Positions 1-8,044 are shown, counted from the first letter of the stretch. The stretch is 25,290 nucleotides of DNA from JBOFEH01 sp051650265 (GCA_051650265.1 JBOFIR010000102.1:1-25290), one strand, 5' to 3'. Notes: generated by a model not told the origin, from the sequence alone. A program made the numbers and translations.

Positions 1-774
1 ATTTGTAGGTATTGGGCCTTTGAGGTTAGCATTAATAGAAGCCATAGTGCCCCCAGGCCCAACGAGAACGAGGTGACCACTACGATTCATAAGAGAAAGA
101 TCAATGCCGCCGATAAGTTCTTTGAGATAGATATTCATGATAATAACACCTAAAGAATCTTGAATATGGTAGTTTGGAATAGATTGCATTAATAACAAAG
201 AATCAGCAATAGGTCTCTGAGGTGGTGCTTGTTTGTAAAAAAGTGTGGACTCATTGGTCGTATTAAACCAAATAGGGTGACCCTTAAATGCTAGCGTACG
301 TGTATAGTAGGTTGAGTTAACAAAGGCATTTGGATCAGGAAGATAGCCTCCTTTTAAGTCTGATTGCATTGAAATCTGGGTAAATTGGTCAGAGGGGGTT
401 ACAATCTGCAGATTAAAAATACTATTAACGGCAAGCGGTATGTAGGAATAAAGTTTATGGTTAATCTGTTTTTTGATATCCTCTTGATCAGAGGGTGTAA
501 GTGTAGATGAAGTTGAATCAAGAAGGAGCTGGATGAGTTCTTCATCTAAGTAGAGCGTGTAGACTAAATTCTCGTAGTATTGCATTTGACGCGCGAGGGA
601 TTGTGCGACATTGTGATTGGTATAAGAAAGAAGGGTAGAAATATTTTTCTCTATCTCCCCTGTATAGGTATTGTAGGTAATAGCTGTAATAGCTAATGTA
701 GGTAAGGTAATCAGTACTAAAAAAGAAATGATGAGCCGTTTAAAAACACTTACTTTACGAATGACCTTAATCAT
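1..774 (-). CDS. YesM-like sensor histidine kinase, N-terminal part (cut by window edge)
   Basis: This reading frame starts at ATG 774 and stays open to base 1, so only the first 258 codons are present. The start is preceded by a good ribosome binding site (TTCAGGAGTA, about 782-790). The protein has a short basic N-terminus, one hydrophobic helix at about residues 12-32, and then a long extracytoplasmic region with the look of a dCache-type sensor (many aromatic residues, ending in a VLVGPGG stretch). This layout is typical of YesM-family kinases, which sense an external ligand and phosphorylate a YesN/AraC-type regulator. The second membrane helix, HAMP, phospho-histidine and ATPase domains would lie beyond the left edge. 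It follows the solute-binding protein gene on the same strand, but a terminator and its own promoter separate them, so it probably controls module A. The kinase assignment is an inference from the N-terminal half and the context. Confidence 0.72.
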   Translation of the reverse strand, partial: MIKVIRKVSVFKRLIISFLVLITLPTLAITAITYNTYTGEIEKNISTLLSYTNHNVAQSLARQMQYYENLVYTLYLDEELIQLLLDSTSSTLTPSDQEDIKKQINHKLYSYIPLAVNSIFNLQIVTPSDQFTQISMQSDLKGGYLPDPNAFVNSTYYTRTLAFKGHPIWFNTTNESTLFYKQAPPQRPIADSLLLMQSIPNYHIQDSLGVIIMNIYLKELIGGIDLSLMNRSGHLVLVGPGGTMASINANLKGPIPTN

Positions 775-810
775 AAGATACTCCTGAACTTTTGTAAAAT
801 ATTTATATGT

Positions 811-839
811 ATTATAACATTTTGAAAAACAAATAAAAA
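811..839 (-). promoter_or_regulatory. Promoter of the partial YesM-like kinase
   Basis: Reading the minus strand, an extended -10 element TGTTATAAT lies at 819-811, with a perfect TATAAT hexamer. The -35 position 17 bases upstream (839-834) is a poor TTTTTA. The poor -35 box overlaps the terminator stem and T-tract of the preceding gene. The predicted transcript start is near 804, about 30 bases before the kinase start codon. Promoter strength and use are inferred. Confidence 0.5.
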
Positions 840-877
840 GATACTTCTATACAAGGGGGAGGATAGAAGTATCTTTT
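825..877 (-). terminator. Intrinsic terminator after the solute-binding protein gene
   Basis: A perfect 15-bp inverted repeat (836-850 and 863-877) encloses a 12-base loop. On the minus strand it is followed by a T-rich run (TATTTGTTTTTC, 835-824). It lies 12 bases past the stop codon of the solute-binding protein gene, so it should end that transcript before the kinase gene. Confidence 0.8.
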
Positions 878-889
878 GGCTATAAAATG

Positions 890-2281
890 TTATTTGTTAT
901 CTAACATACTTTGATTGAAGTCATTAACAACTTCTTTTTGTGCAGCTTCTTGCGCAGCAGTGAACTCAACTAATGGATCTGCATTTGGATCTGCAAGAAG
1001 TTTTTGAACCACACGGTCTACATACGTACCAACGATATCTTTACCGTAGAATTCAAGACGACCACCTCTAGCAGCTTCGATTACTTCACTATACTCTGGA
1101 TTCATTGAAGTAACAGAAGAGATATCAAAATCTGTATAAGGATAGTTCATAGGATTGACTGCACCTTTACTTTCTAGGTTTTTGAGTTTCTTTTCAAGAA
1201 CTTCACGGGAGGTATAATATTCGATATATTTCCAAGCAGCATCTTTTTGTGCTTGAGAAGTTGTGGCATTGATAACGTAGCAAGCACCGATATCTGTTGT
1301 CACAGATTGGCCAGATGGACCAGCAGGAAGTAGTGCGAGTCCGATATTATCAGGATCAGCACCAAGAGCGGTTGCCCAAGATACCCAGTCTCCGGCAAAT
1401 GGCATCATGGCAATTTTACCTTGTGCAAACTGCTGAATCATGTCGTCAAATGTAAGGGTAAGATCGGATTGCATAACCTTTTCACGACGAAGCTTTTGGT
1501 AATACTCTGCTGCTTTGATTACGGCAGGATCTGTAAAGGTAAGTTCAAGTGTGCCATCTGGATTTTGTTTGGTTAAATCACCACCAGCTTGCCATACATA
1601 GTACTGGAAAAACCATTCAGTCCATTGAGAAGAAAGAACGCCATAGCCATATTGTTGCTTATCTGGAACTGTAAGTTTTTGAGCAGCAGCAAATGCTTCA
1701 TCCCAGTTTGTAGGTGCTGATGTAATGCCAGCTTCTGCAAAGAGATTTTTGTTATAACCTAGATAAAAGCTACTTGAAAAATGTGCAATACCGTAAATAT
1801 TATCATTTTTAGTAAAGCGTTCTAAATAAATAGGGCTGTAGCTGTTTTTTTCACTCCAAGTATCAAAGTATGTATTAAGCGGTTCCAAAATACCTGCATT
1901 AATATATTTGTCCATCATTGTAAAAGAGGTAGAGACAACATCTGGTGCATTGCCTGCGGCAACAGCTTGATAAAATTCATTACCAGGATCGCCCTCTTTG
2001 ATTACCTTATTGAGCGTAATATGAGGATATTGACTTAAAAATTCTTCTTCAATGCTCTCAGAAACATCATCTTGCTCCCTTGTTGTTACCCAAAGTGTCA
2101 ATGTGACAGGTTGATTGGTATCGGATACTGTAGGTTCTGATGTAGGTTCAGCAGGAGTAGTGGTAGAAGATGTGTTGTTAGAATTAGTAGATGGTTGAGT
2201 AGGTGTATTTGAAGCACATCCTGTAAGAGCCATAGTTGCCATGAGTGTTGCTGTTAAAAGAGCGGTTACTTTTTTAAACAT
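890..2281 (-). CDS. Sugar ABC transporter solute-binding lipoprotein (family 1)
   Basis: This 463-residue lipoprotein receptor captures a sugar or oligosaccharide outside the cell and delivers it to a membrane permease. ATG 2281 is chosen as the start because a perfect AAGGAGGT site sits just upstream; an in-frame ATG at 2308 has none. The N-terminus is a lipoprotein signal (MFKKVT, hydrophobic helix, ALTGC) with lipidated Cys22, then a Ser/Thr/Pro/Asn-rich linker to about residue 55. The rest matches family 1 binding proteins: LTLWVTTREQ strand, the GNAPDVVS segment, GIAHFSSSFYLGYNKNLF, and the GKIAMMPFAGDW motif. Its likely partners are the permeases encoded divergently from 2503. No ATPase gene is nearby. 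The ligand cannot be named from sequence. Family assignment is firm; pairing with the divergent permeases is inferred. Confidence 0.93.
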   Translation of the reverse strand: MFKKVTALLTATLMATMALTGCASNTPTQPSTNSNNTSSTTTPAEPTSEPTVSDTNQPVTLTLWVTTREQDDVSESIEEEFLSQYPHITLNKVIKEGDPGNEFYQAVAAGNAPDVVSTSFTMMDKYINAGILEPLNTYFDTWSEKNSYSPIYLERFTKNDNIYGIAHFSSSFYLGYNKNLFAEAGITSAPTNWDEAFAAAQKLTVPDKQQYGYGVLSSQWTEWFFQYYVWQAGGDLTKQNPDGTLELTFTDPAVIKAAEYYQKLRREKVMQSDLTLTFDDMIQQFAQGKIAMMPFAGDWVSWATALGADPDNIGLALLPAGPSGQSVTTDIGACYVINATTSQAQKDAAWKYIEYYTSREVLEKKLKNLESKGAVNPMNYPYTDFDISSVTSMNPEYSEVIEAARGGRLEFYGKDIVGTYVDRVVQKLLADPNADPLVEFTAAQEAAQKEVVNDFNQSMLDNK

Positions 2282-2309
2282 AACGTACCTCCTTGGATTT
2301 AATAACATT

Positions 2310-2338
2310 ATTATAAAGTATTTTGAATAAAAAAATAA
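2310..2338 (-). promoter_or_regulatory. Promoter of the solute-binding protein gene
   Basis: On the minus strand a perfect TATAAT lies at 2315-2310, with TTATTT (3 of 6) at the -35 position 17 bases upstream (2338-2333). The predicted start is near 2303, giving a short leader of about 22 bases. The poor -35 box suggests help from an activator, probably the regulator partner of the adjacent YesM-like kinase. Confidence 0.42.
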
Positions 2339-2378
2339 GACAGAAAATTATAAAAAAGGTGCCTTAAATTAATATAAA

Positions 2379-2407
2379 TTGAGTCTGAGAGTATTATACC
2401 TTAAAAT
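2379..2407 (+). promoter_or_regulatory. Promoter of the permease-oxidoreductase operon
   Basis: TTGAGT (2379-2384) and TAAAAT (2402-2407) are separated by exactly 17 bases, a good sigma-A arrangement. The predicted start is near 2414, leaving a leader of about 90 bases before the ATG at 2503. The space between this promoter and the divergent one (2339-2378) is the natural place for a shared regulator site, but no clear repeat is visible there. Confidence 0.55.
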
Positions 2408-2502
2408 GCAGTACTTTTTTCTTAAAAATATGGCATTAAAATAAAAATGAATTAATTATATAATTTTAAAATAGAGATTGGAATCAATAGAGGAGGAATA
2501 CG

Positions 2503-3384
2503 ATGAAAAAAATAGGTTATTTGAAGCGAAAAGATTTGATAGCTGCAACACTTTTTTTGTTACCAGGTATTATTTTTACAGTGTGGTTACGTTATTATCC
2601 AATGCTACAGTCCTTTTATATGTCTTTGTTTAATTATGATCCAGTAAATTCACCGGGAAAGTTTGTTGGTTTACAGAACTATAAAAACATATTTGCATCA
2701 GGGTTTTATTGGGAAGCATGGCGCAATACCTTTATTTTCTTATTACTACATATAGGACTCGTTTTTTTTATTCCTTTGATTCAGGCAATCTTTTTAAATG
2801 AGATTGTAAAAGGTAAGAAGTTTTTTTCAACAGTATACCTCGTCACGGCACTCATTCCAATCTCTATCAATGTCATCATATGGAAGTGGATTTGGCATCC
2901 TGATTATGGGCTTGCAAACCAGGTGATTAAAATCTTTGGGATGGAACCCCAACTGTGGCTGAGTAATCCTGAACTTACTAAGTTCGCCATTGTATTCCCT
3001 GGAATTATAGGCGGTGGCGTAGGGGTATTACTCTATTTGGCAGCGATTCAGGGGATATCAGCGGATATCTATGAAGCCAGTCAAATTGATGGCTGTAGTG
3101 GTTGGCAAAAAATCCGCTACATCACATTACCTAACATCAAGTTTATTGTGGTGATTCAGCTTGTTCTTGCAACGATATCTACCATGCAGATTTTGGATTT
3201 ACCGTATCAATATACAGGAGGTGGCCCAAGTGGGGTATCAACATCCATGGGAATCTACATCTATGATATGGTGAATAAAGATTTATCTTATGGCAAATCG
3301 ACGGCTGCAGCTTGTATATTGTTTCTAGTCATTGGGGTATTAACAATCGTCCAGATGAAGCTTGATCAGTCTGAGGCAGACTAA
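2503..3384 (+). CDS. Sugar ABC transporter permease, MalF/UgpA-like
   Basis: This 293-residue inner-membrane permease forms half of the translocation channel of a CUT1-type carbohydrate importer. The start is supported by AGGAGGAA 6 bases upstream. A first hydrophobic helix at about residues 13-30 is followed by the family's typical LFNYDP..FVGLQNYKNIF stretch and five more membrane segments. The cytoplasmic EAA loop, which docks the ATPase, is present (YEASQIDGCSGWQKIRYI, about residues 190-207). It is the first gene of a tight operon: the ribosome binding site of the next permease overlaps its stop codon. It would pair with the permease at 3396, the lipoprotein at 890 and an ATPase encoded elsewhere. 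Confidence 0.93.
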   Translation: MKKIGYLKRKDLIAATLFLLPGIIFTVWLRYYPMLQSFYMSLFNYDPVNSPGKFVGLQNYKNIFASGFYWEAWRNTFIFLLLHIGLVFFIPLIQAIFLNEIVKGKKFFSTVYLVTALIPISINVIIWKWIWHPDYGLANQVIKIFGMEPQLWLSNPELTKFAIVFPGIIGGGVGVLLYLAAIQGISADIYEASQIDGCSGWQKIRYITLPNIKFIVVIQLVLATISTMQILDLPYQYTGGGPSGVSTSMGIYIYDMVNKDLSYGKSTAAACILFLVIGVLTIVQMKLDQSEAD

Positions 3385-3395
3385 GGGGGAAAAAG

Positions 3396-4718
3396 ATGAA
3401 GAAATCCAGTTTAACGATTACAGCATATATTGTATCTACGATTTTTGCAGTGTTGATTTTATATCCTTTGATTTATATTATCAGCAATTCAATGAAGGAT
3501 AATATCAAAATTTATGATATACCACCTAAGTTACTTCCGGATGCAGCTCAAAGTTTAACAATAGAAATGGATTATTCAGCTTTTGATCACCTAGGGGCAG
3601 ATGAATTGAAAGATAAGATTCAGCAAGATCAAATTCTTGCGATGTTTTCTTCAGTTTACGAACTCTCAAGAGACGCGATCTTTGAAGTCAAATTCATAGG
3701 AACAATGCATGGAAAGAATATTTTTTATGCAAGAGCCCATCGTATGTATCTGGACTTAGAGAAAGATACAGGGATTTATGCCAATGGGAGTATGAGTAAG
3801 AAGGTATTATTATATGAAGACCGCTATACACGTGCATCTGAGCGGTTAGGGTACCAATTCGATTTAGAGGGCATTGAACAAGGCAAGAATGTAGAGGGAG
3901 AACAAGTAGGAGAGATCTATGAGAAAGTAGCAAGTAATCTATCAGGAAAGTATGAGACAAACGGTGTGCTCACAGGCACACAGATCAAGCGCAATAACTT
4001 ATTATTGATAGAAAGCTTTAAGTACTACTTCCAACTGCCATCATGGGTCTATCCTAAAAATGAGATGGTATCAAAGTATAGTTTTCTTGTATTTATCGTA
4101 AATACCTTTATTGTAGTGACATGGGCAGTTGTGACGCAGATTGTGCTTGGTGCCATTACAGCATTTCCACTTTCAAGAATGCTGAGCAAGAAGGCATCAC
4201 AATTTTGGTTATTATTTTTCTTAGGAACAACAATGATTCCTTTTGTATCAGTGATGATTCCGCAGTTTACTATGTTCAAACGTATGGGATTTTATGATAA
4301 TTATTGGGCGTTGCTCGTACCACACTTATTACCGTATGGGTTCTTTGTGTATCTGTATAAAGGATTTTTTGATCGCATCCCTAATAGCTTATTTGAAGCA
4401 GCACGGATTGATGGGGCCTCACATTTTTATACGTTCACTAAGATCTGTATGCCGTTGTCTAAGCCAATTATCTCTATTATCGCTTTGCAGACGTTTCTCT
4501 CTAACTGGAGTGACTTCTTCTGGGCATGGATGGTGACTGAACGGCAGAACTTATGGACACTCAATGTAGCCCTCTACAATTTATCACAAAATAAGAGTGT
4601 CAAACAGAATTTTATCATGGGACTATCAGTACTAACGATTATACCAGTACTTTTACTCACCATTAGTTTTTCAAAACAAATCAAGGCAAGTATTGCCTCT
4701 TCGGGGATAAAAGGATAG
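3396..4718 (+). CDS. Sugar ABC transporter permease, MalG-like, with large extracellular insert
   Basis: This is the second channel half of the module A importer. At 440 residues it is far longer than the usual 270-300. Residues 9-31 form the first membrane helix, and PPKLLPD (43-49) is the place where the usual family members have a short loop. Instead, about 150 extra hydrophilic residues (about 52-200) follow before the family pattern resumes at FKYYFQLPSWVYP and a second hydrophobic helix (about 228-255). The EAA loop is intact (FEAARIDGASHFYTFTKI, about 333-350) and five C-terminal membrane segments are present. The insert should lie outside the cell. By analogy with the P2 loop of E. 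coli MalF it could contact the binding protein, but here it is in the MalG-type subunit. RBS AAGGGGGA overlaps the previous stop. Permease family is certain; the role of the insert is unknown. Confidence 0.92.
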   Translation: MKKSSLTITAYIVSTIFAVLILYPLIYIISNSMKDNIKIYDIPPKLLPDAAQSLTIEMDYSAFDHLGADELKDKIQQDQILAMFSSVYELSRDAIFEVKFIGTMHGKNIFYARAHRMYLDLEKDTGIYANGSMSKKVLLYEDRYTRASERLGYQFDLEGIEQGKNVEGEQVGEIYEKVASNLSGKYETNGVLTGTQIKRNNLLLIESFKYYFQLPSWVYPKNEMVSKYSFLVFIVNTFIVVTWAVVTQIVLGAITAFPLSRMLSKKASQFWLLFFLGTTMIPFVSVMIPQFTMFKRMGFYDNYWALLVPHLLPYGFFVYLYKGFFDRIPNSLFEAARIDGASHFYTFTKICMPLSKPIISIIALQTFLSNWSDFFWAWMVTERQNLWTLNVALYNLSQNKSVKQNFIMGLSVLTIIPVLLLTISFSKQIKASIASSGIKG

Positions 4719-4730
4719 GAGAGAAAAATA

Positions 4731-5876
4731 ATGAATATAGGTGTTATCGGATTTGGATTAAGAGCAGAATATGTACTATTAAATTTTAATCAGTATGAGA
4801 TGGGGGTTAACCTTACTTGTGTATGTGATCCTCAAGTAGAAGCGGCAAAAGAAAGAATCAATCGTATTGGGTACAATGCAGATGAGGTAAGATTCTATGA
4901 TGATGTCGATGAGATGTTAACAGCGGAGAATCTAGATGGGATAGTAGTAGGAACGCCATGTGCAAGTCATACGGATATTGCCATCCAAGTCATGAAGTAT
5001 AATATTCCAATGTTTTTGGAGAAGCCAGTAGCAATTAGTCTAGATCAAATCCAAAGGCTACAAGAGGCAAGTACAACATACACTGCAGAGGCAGTTGTGT
5101 CATTCCCTCTTAGAGTCACACCAATTTGCAAAAAGGTAAAAGAAATTATAGATAGTGGGAAACTTGGTCGTATCGAGCATGTAGAGGCAGTTAATAATGT
5201 GAACTATGGTAGAGTATACTACCATAACTGGTACCGTGATGACTCTTTGACAGGGGGACTATTCTTACAAAAGAGTACACACGACCTAGATTATATTAAC
5301 TATCTTCTTGGTATTAAGCCAGTAGCAATTTGTGCGATGGAATCAAAGCAAGTATTTAAAGGAGACAAGGAGCCTGGTGTGACATGTAACACATGTGATG
5401 AATATAAGACATGTCCTGAGAGTCCGTTTAAGATTAGACATGACTATCAAGATGCGACAGATGGCGAAGGCTGTGCATTTGCTAAAGATACAGGTAACCA
5501 TGATAGTGCAAGCATTCTTACACGTTATGAAACAGGGATGCATACAGTATATACACAGAATTTTGTAGTAAGAAAAGCTGCAGGCAAACGTGGGGCAAGA
5601 TTAATTGGTTACAAAGGTACATTAGAGTTTGACTTTAATACAGCAGTCATCAAAGTATACTCACACGTTTCTGGTGTGGTAGAGACTTATGAGATGAACA
5701 CACAAGGGCTTAACCACTTCGGAGGGGACCGTGCACTTTGTGAAAACTTCGTAGAAGTCATGAAGGGAACTGGCAAGTCAGAGGCACCACTTAGTGCAGG
5801 AATCACTAGTGCACTTATGTGCTTATATGCAAGAGAATCTGCAACCACAGATAAGTTTTATAAGATCGAATGTTAA
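4731..5876 (+). CDS. Gfo/Idh/MocA-family NAD(P)-dependent oxidoreductase
   Basis: This 381-residue protein is a probable cytoplasmic sugar or inositol-type dehydrogenase. The N-terminal Rossmann fold shows the nucleotide-binding start MNIGVIGFGLRA, and the family signature EKPVA is at about 97-101. The likely catalytic lysine-histidine-aspartate set is in KSTHDLDY (K181, H184, D185). An unusual feature is a cysteine cluster (C219, C222, C228 and C248) in the C-terminal domain; related CxxC-bearing family members exist, and a structural metal is a reasonable inference. The start has TAGGAGAG upstream and lies 12 bases after the permease stop, so it is co-transcribed with the importer. It probably oxidises or epimerises the imported sugar or its derivative. 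The substrate cannot be deduced. Confidence 0.9.
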   Translation: MNIGVIGFGLRAEYVLLNFNQYEMGVNLTCVCDPQVEAAKERINRIGYNADEVRFYDDVDEMLTAENLDGIVVGTPCASHTDIAIQVMKYNIPMFLEKPVAISLDQIQRLQEASTTYTAEAVVSFPLRVTPICKKVKEIIDSGKLGRIEHVEAVNNVNYGRVYYHNWYRDDSLTGGLFLQKSTHDLDYINYLLGIKPVAICAMESKQVFKGDKEPGVTCNTCDEYKTCPESPFKIRHDYQDATDGEGCAFAKDTGNHDSASILTRYETGMHTVYTQNFVVRKAAGKRGARLIGYKGTLEFDFNTAVIKVYSHVSGVVETYEMNTQGLNHFGGDRALCENFVEVMKGTGKSEAPLSAGITSALMCLYARESATTDKFYKIEC

Positions 5877-5916
5877 AAAACAGGCGTTAAAGGACTAATC
5901 CTTTAACGCCTGTTTT
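5877..5916. terminator. Bidirectional intrinsic terminator between convergent genes
   Basis: A perfect 14-bp inverted repeat (5881-5894 and 5899-5912) has a CTAA loop and is flanked by A6 on the left and T4 on the right, extending the pairing to 18 bp. It can terminate both the plus-strand oxidoreductase operon and the minus-strand kinase gene. The kinase stop codon lies inside the loop (5895-5897). Confidence 0.88.
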
Positions 5917-7202
5917 GGCAGTTTGAGGGTAAATGTACAGCCACCACCAGGGGTATCTGTGAGTGAGAGTGTGCCATGGTGAAGCCGGATAATATCTTGG
6001 GCGATACTAAGACCAAGACCATAGTGATTTTTATCTTTACGAGAGGCATCTACTTTATAAAAACGGTCAAAAATGTGAGCTTGATGTGCTAAATCAATAC
6101 CTGGCCCATGATCGATTACTTGGATGATGAGGTGCGTCGTGATAGAAGCTAAGGTAATTTGAATATGCCCATATTCTGGAACATAATAGAGGGCATTATC
6201 AAGGAGTACGGAGATCGCCTGAGTCATCCGTTGTTCATCACAGAGAATAGGCAGAAGTAGGTCATCAGGTAGCAAAAGTTCTAAGGACTGATGCTTTTTG
6301 TGAGCAAGTGGTAAAAAGTTATCGAGTAGATTGATGAGGAGACTATCTAGCTCTACAGGGCTAGGCGCGATCGTCCAGGTATTGGCATCAATAGTGGCGA
6401 GAAGGAGGAGATCATCTACTAGCCGTGCAAGTCTGCTACATTCTTTTTGAATATTACCCGAAAAGCGAAGCTGGTCTTCACCACTGCTATAGCAGAGCGC
6501 GGAGGTATTGCTTTGGATCACCGCAAGAGGTGCCTTCAGTTCATGAGAGGCAGCGGCGATAAACTCTTTTTGTTGCCACTGGGCTTCTTCGATTGGGCGG
6601 ATGGCACGTCCGGAGAACCAATAGCTAAAAAAAGCAAGGAGTATAATGCCTAGTAAACTCAAGGAGATAAAGAGGCATCTCGTATAGATAATATGTGCAG
6701 TTTCTTCACGCATATCTTGAAGAAGGATCAAGCTATAACTTCCTTTTTGAGAGGGGACAATAGCAAGTCCAGCTCTATAATATTCCCCATAGGCACCTTG
6801 AATTTGGAAAAAAACTTTGGAAATATTGAGCAAGGAAGTTGCTTCACCCTCTAGATTAAAGTAATGGGTATATAACCCAGTGTTATGCGCTTTTTTAAAA
6901 AGTTCTTGTCGTGGTGTAAGCGGGTTCCATGCCCCGCGAAAAAGAAATGGGGAGCCGTTGTCTTCAATCGCAATCAGGAGATCATAGTCCACTTCAAGTT
7001 GGCCAAGCCAGGAATTCTTGATCACTTGGTTATGCTGAAGTTGATAAGCGATCGTGGTGAGATGGTTCTCAAAAGCAAGACGATTACGGCTACTGACCTG
7101 GTGCTCAGAAATTTGGAGCGCAATGAGACAGACGATACTGAGGATCGTGCCTGTAATCACAGTACTGAGGAGGGTAAGGTTACGACGTAGTTCTTTAAGC
7201 AT
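5895..7202 (-). CDS. Sensor histidine kinase, VanS/OmpR-partner type
   Basis: This 435-residue membrane kinase pairs with the response regulator just upstream. ATG 7202 is chosen because it has a TTGAGGTTA site and overlaps the regulator stop codon (ATGCTTAA), a sign of translational coupling. Longer readings upstream would run through the regulator gene. Membrane helices are at about 10-30 and 176-197, enclosing an extracytoplasmic sensor of about 145 residues with no recognisable fold. The HisKA motif ASHELKAPLAV carries phospho-acceptor H220. ATPase motifs follow: N box (LLDNALYY, N336), G1 (DHGPGID, about 364-370) and G2 (HYGLGLSIA, about 393-401). It probably senses something at the envelope connected with the divergent five-gene operon. 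The stimulus is unknown. Confidence 0.92.
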   Translation of the reverse strand: MLKELRRNLTLLSTVITGTILSIVCLIALQISEHQVSSRNRLAFENHLTTIAYQLQHNQVIKNSWLGQLEVDYDLLIAIEDNGSPFLFRGAWNPLTPRQELFKKAHNTGLYTHYFNLEGEATSLLNISKVFFQIQGAYGEYYRAGLAIVPSQKGSYSLILLQDMREETAHIIYTRCLFISLSLLGIILLAFFSYWFSGRAIRPIEEAQWQQKEFIAAASHELKAPLAVIQSNTSALCYSSGEDQLRFSGNIQKECSRLARLVDDLLLLATIDANTWTIAPSPVELDSLLINLLDNFLPLAHKKHQSLELLLPDDLLLPILCDEQRMTQAISVLLDNALYYVPEYGHIQITLASITTHLIIQVIDHGPGIDLAHQAHIFDRFYKVDASRKDKNHYGLGLSIAQDIIRLHHGTLSLTDTPGGGCTFTLKLPKQALKD

Positions 7203-7875
7203 GGGTAACCTCAAGAATATAACCGACACCACGAATCGTCTTGACTTCAAGATTGCTGTGAATGGTGCGAAGACGCCGTCTAAGAAAATGGATGTAGTTA
7301 TCAAGGTTGCCATCTTCCACATCATAGTCAGGGCCCCAAACACGGGTAAGAAGCAGTGCGCGTGGGAGCGTCTGTCCGTATTGTTTGAAGAAAGTCTCAA
7401 ACAGTGAGGCTTCACGCTTGGAGAGTGTGCACTGTGATGAGGGACCAATCAGCTTGGCATTGCTGATATCCAAGGTGGTATTGCCAGCGCGAAGCGTCTG
7501 CTCATTAGTCCAGTCAGTAGGGCGGCGGGAAAGTGCACGTATACGCGCAAGCAGTTCTTCGATTGCAAAAGGTTTGACGAGGTAGTCGTCAGCGCCTGCG
7601 TCGAGGCCTACGACACGATCGCCGATGCTATTGAGTGCAGTGACCATGATCACAGGGATATGAATAGTGAGCCTACGCATGGCTTTGACGATGTCAATGC
7701 CATTGAGAGAAGGGAGCATACGATCAAGAATAATCAGATCATAGATTTGATTTTGTATGAGTAAGAGACCCTCTTCACCGTCATGGCAAGTGTCTACAGT
7801 ATATTCGTAGCTTTGTAATTGAAAGCTGATGGCATCACAAAGCGCGGTATCATCTTCAATAAGTAAAATACGCAT
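7195..7875 (-). CDS. Response regulator, OmpR/VanR family
   Basis: This 226-residue cytoplasmic transcription factor is controlled by the neighbouring kinase. ATG 7875 (MRILLIEDD) is preceded by TGGAGGTTA, while an in-frame ATG at 7947 lies inside the promoter region and is rejected. The receiver domain (1-115) has the full phosphorylation set: D8/D9, phospho-acceptor D51, T79 and K101. The C-terminal winged-helix DNA-binding domain (about 128-224) ends with NYIHFLRRRLR and a typical IRGVGYILE strand. OmpR-family regulators usually bind tandem half-sites spaced by one helical turn, and such sites occur in both directions in the divergent promoter region (7930-7995). It is therefore expected to control both its own operon and the operon starting at 8045. 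Confidence 0.95.
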   Translation of the reverse strand: MRILLIEDDTALCDAISFQLQSYEYTVDTCHDGEEGLLLIQNQIYDLIILDRMLPSLNGIDIVKAMRRLTIHIPVIMVTALNSIGDRVVGLDAGADDYLVKPFAIEELLARIRALSRRPTDWTNEQTLRAGNTTLDISNAKLIGPSSQCTLSKREASLFETFFKQYGQTLPRALLLTRVWGPDYDVEDGNLDNYIHFLRRRLRTIHSNLEVKTIRGVGYILEVTHA

Positions 7876-7918
7876 AAAGTAACCTCCAATGTTGGACAAA
7901 ATAATTCTTAACCTCTTT

Positions 7919-8006
7919 ATTGTATAGGCTTTATCTCTAAAATGCATCTAAGTTTAAAAATATATTCACACCTTTAGAGGTTATTTAGAGATAAAACTGT
8001 TAGGAT
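7919..8006. promoter_or_regulatory. Symmetric operator with divergent promoters for the two-component system and the 8045 operon
   Basis: A perfect 12-bp inverted repeat (TTTATCTCTAAA at 7930-7941 and TTTAGAGATAAA at 7984-7995) flanks the region. On each arm the TTTAGAG half-site is preceded, exactly 11 bases upstream, by a second copy: TTTAGAG at 7973-7979 on the right, and CTTAGAT (7952-7946 on the minus strand) on the left. On both sides exactly 10 bases separate the outer half-site from a candidate -10 box: TAGGAT at 8001-8006 (plus) and TACAAT at 7924-7919 (minus). Neither promoter has a consensus -35 box; the half-site occupies that position. This is the arrangement expected for activation by an OmpR-type regulator, here probably the one encoded at 7195. 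Binding is inferred. Confidence 0.72.
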
Positions 8007-8044
8007 AGAGGCATGAAAATAAAAAGAGTAAGTAGGAGGATCTG

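Noticed and set aside
4294..4536. Small plus-strand frame inside the MalG-like permease
   Set aside because: It lies entirely within a well-supported gene in another frame and shows no domain.
7203..7448. N-terminal extension of the VanS-like kinase
   Set aside because: It runs antiparallel in reading frame through the end of the regulator gene. The ATG at 7202 has a ribosome binding site and the typical regulator-kinase overlap.
6447..7585. Several plus-strand open frames opposite the kinase and regulator genes
   Set aside because: They are shadows of the minus-strand genes, overlap one another, and have no recognisable domains or ribosome binding sites.
7876..7947. Earlier ATG for the VanR-like regulator
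   Set aside because: It would include the promoter -10 box and operator as coding sequence, and the receiver domain starts normally at 7875.
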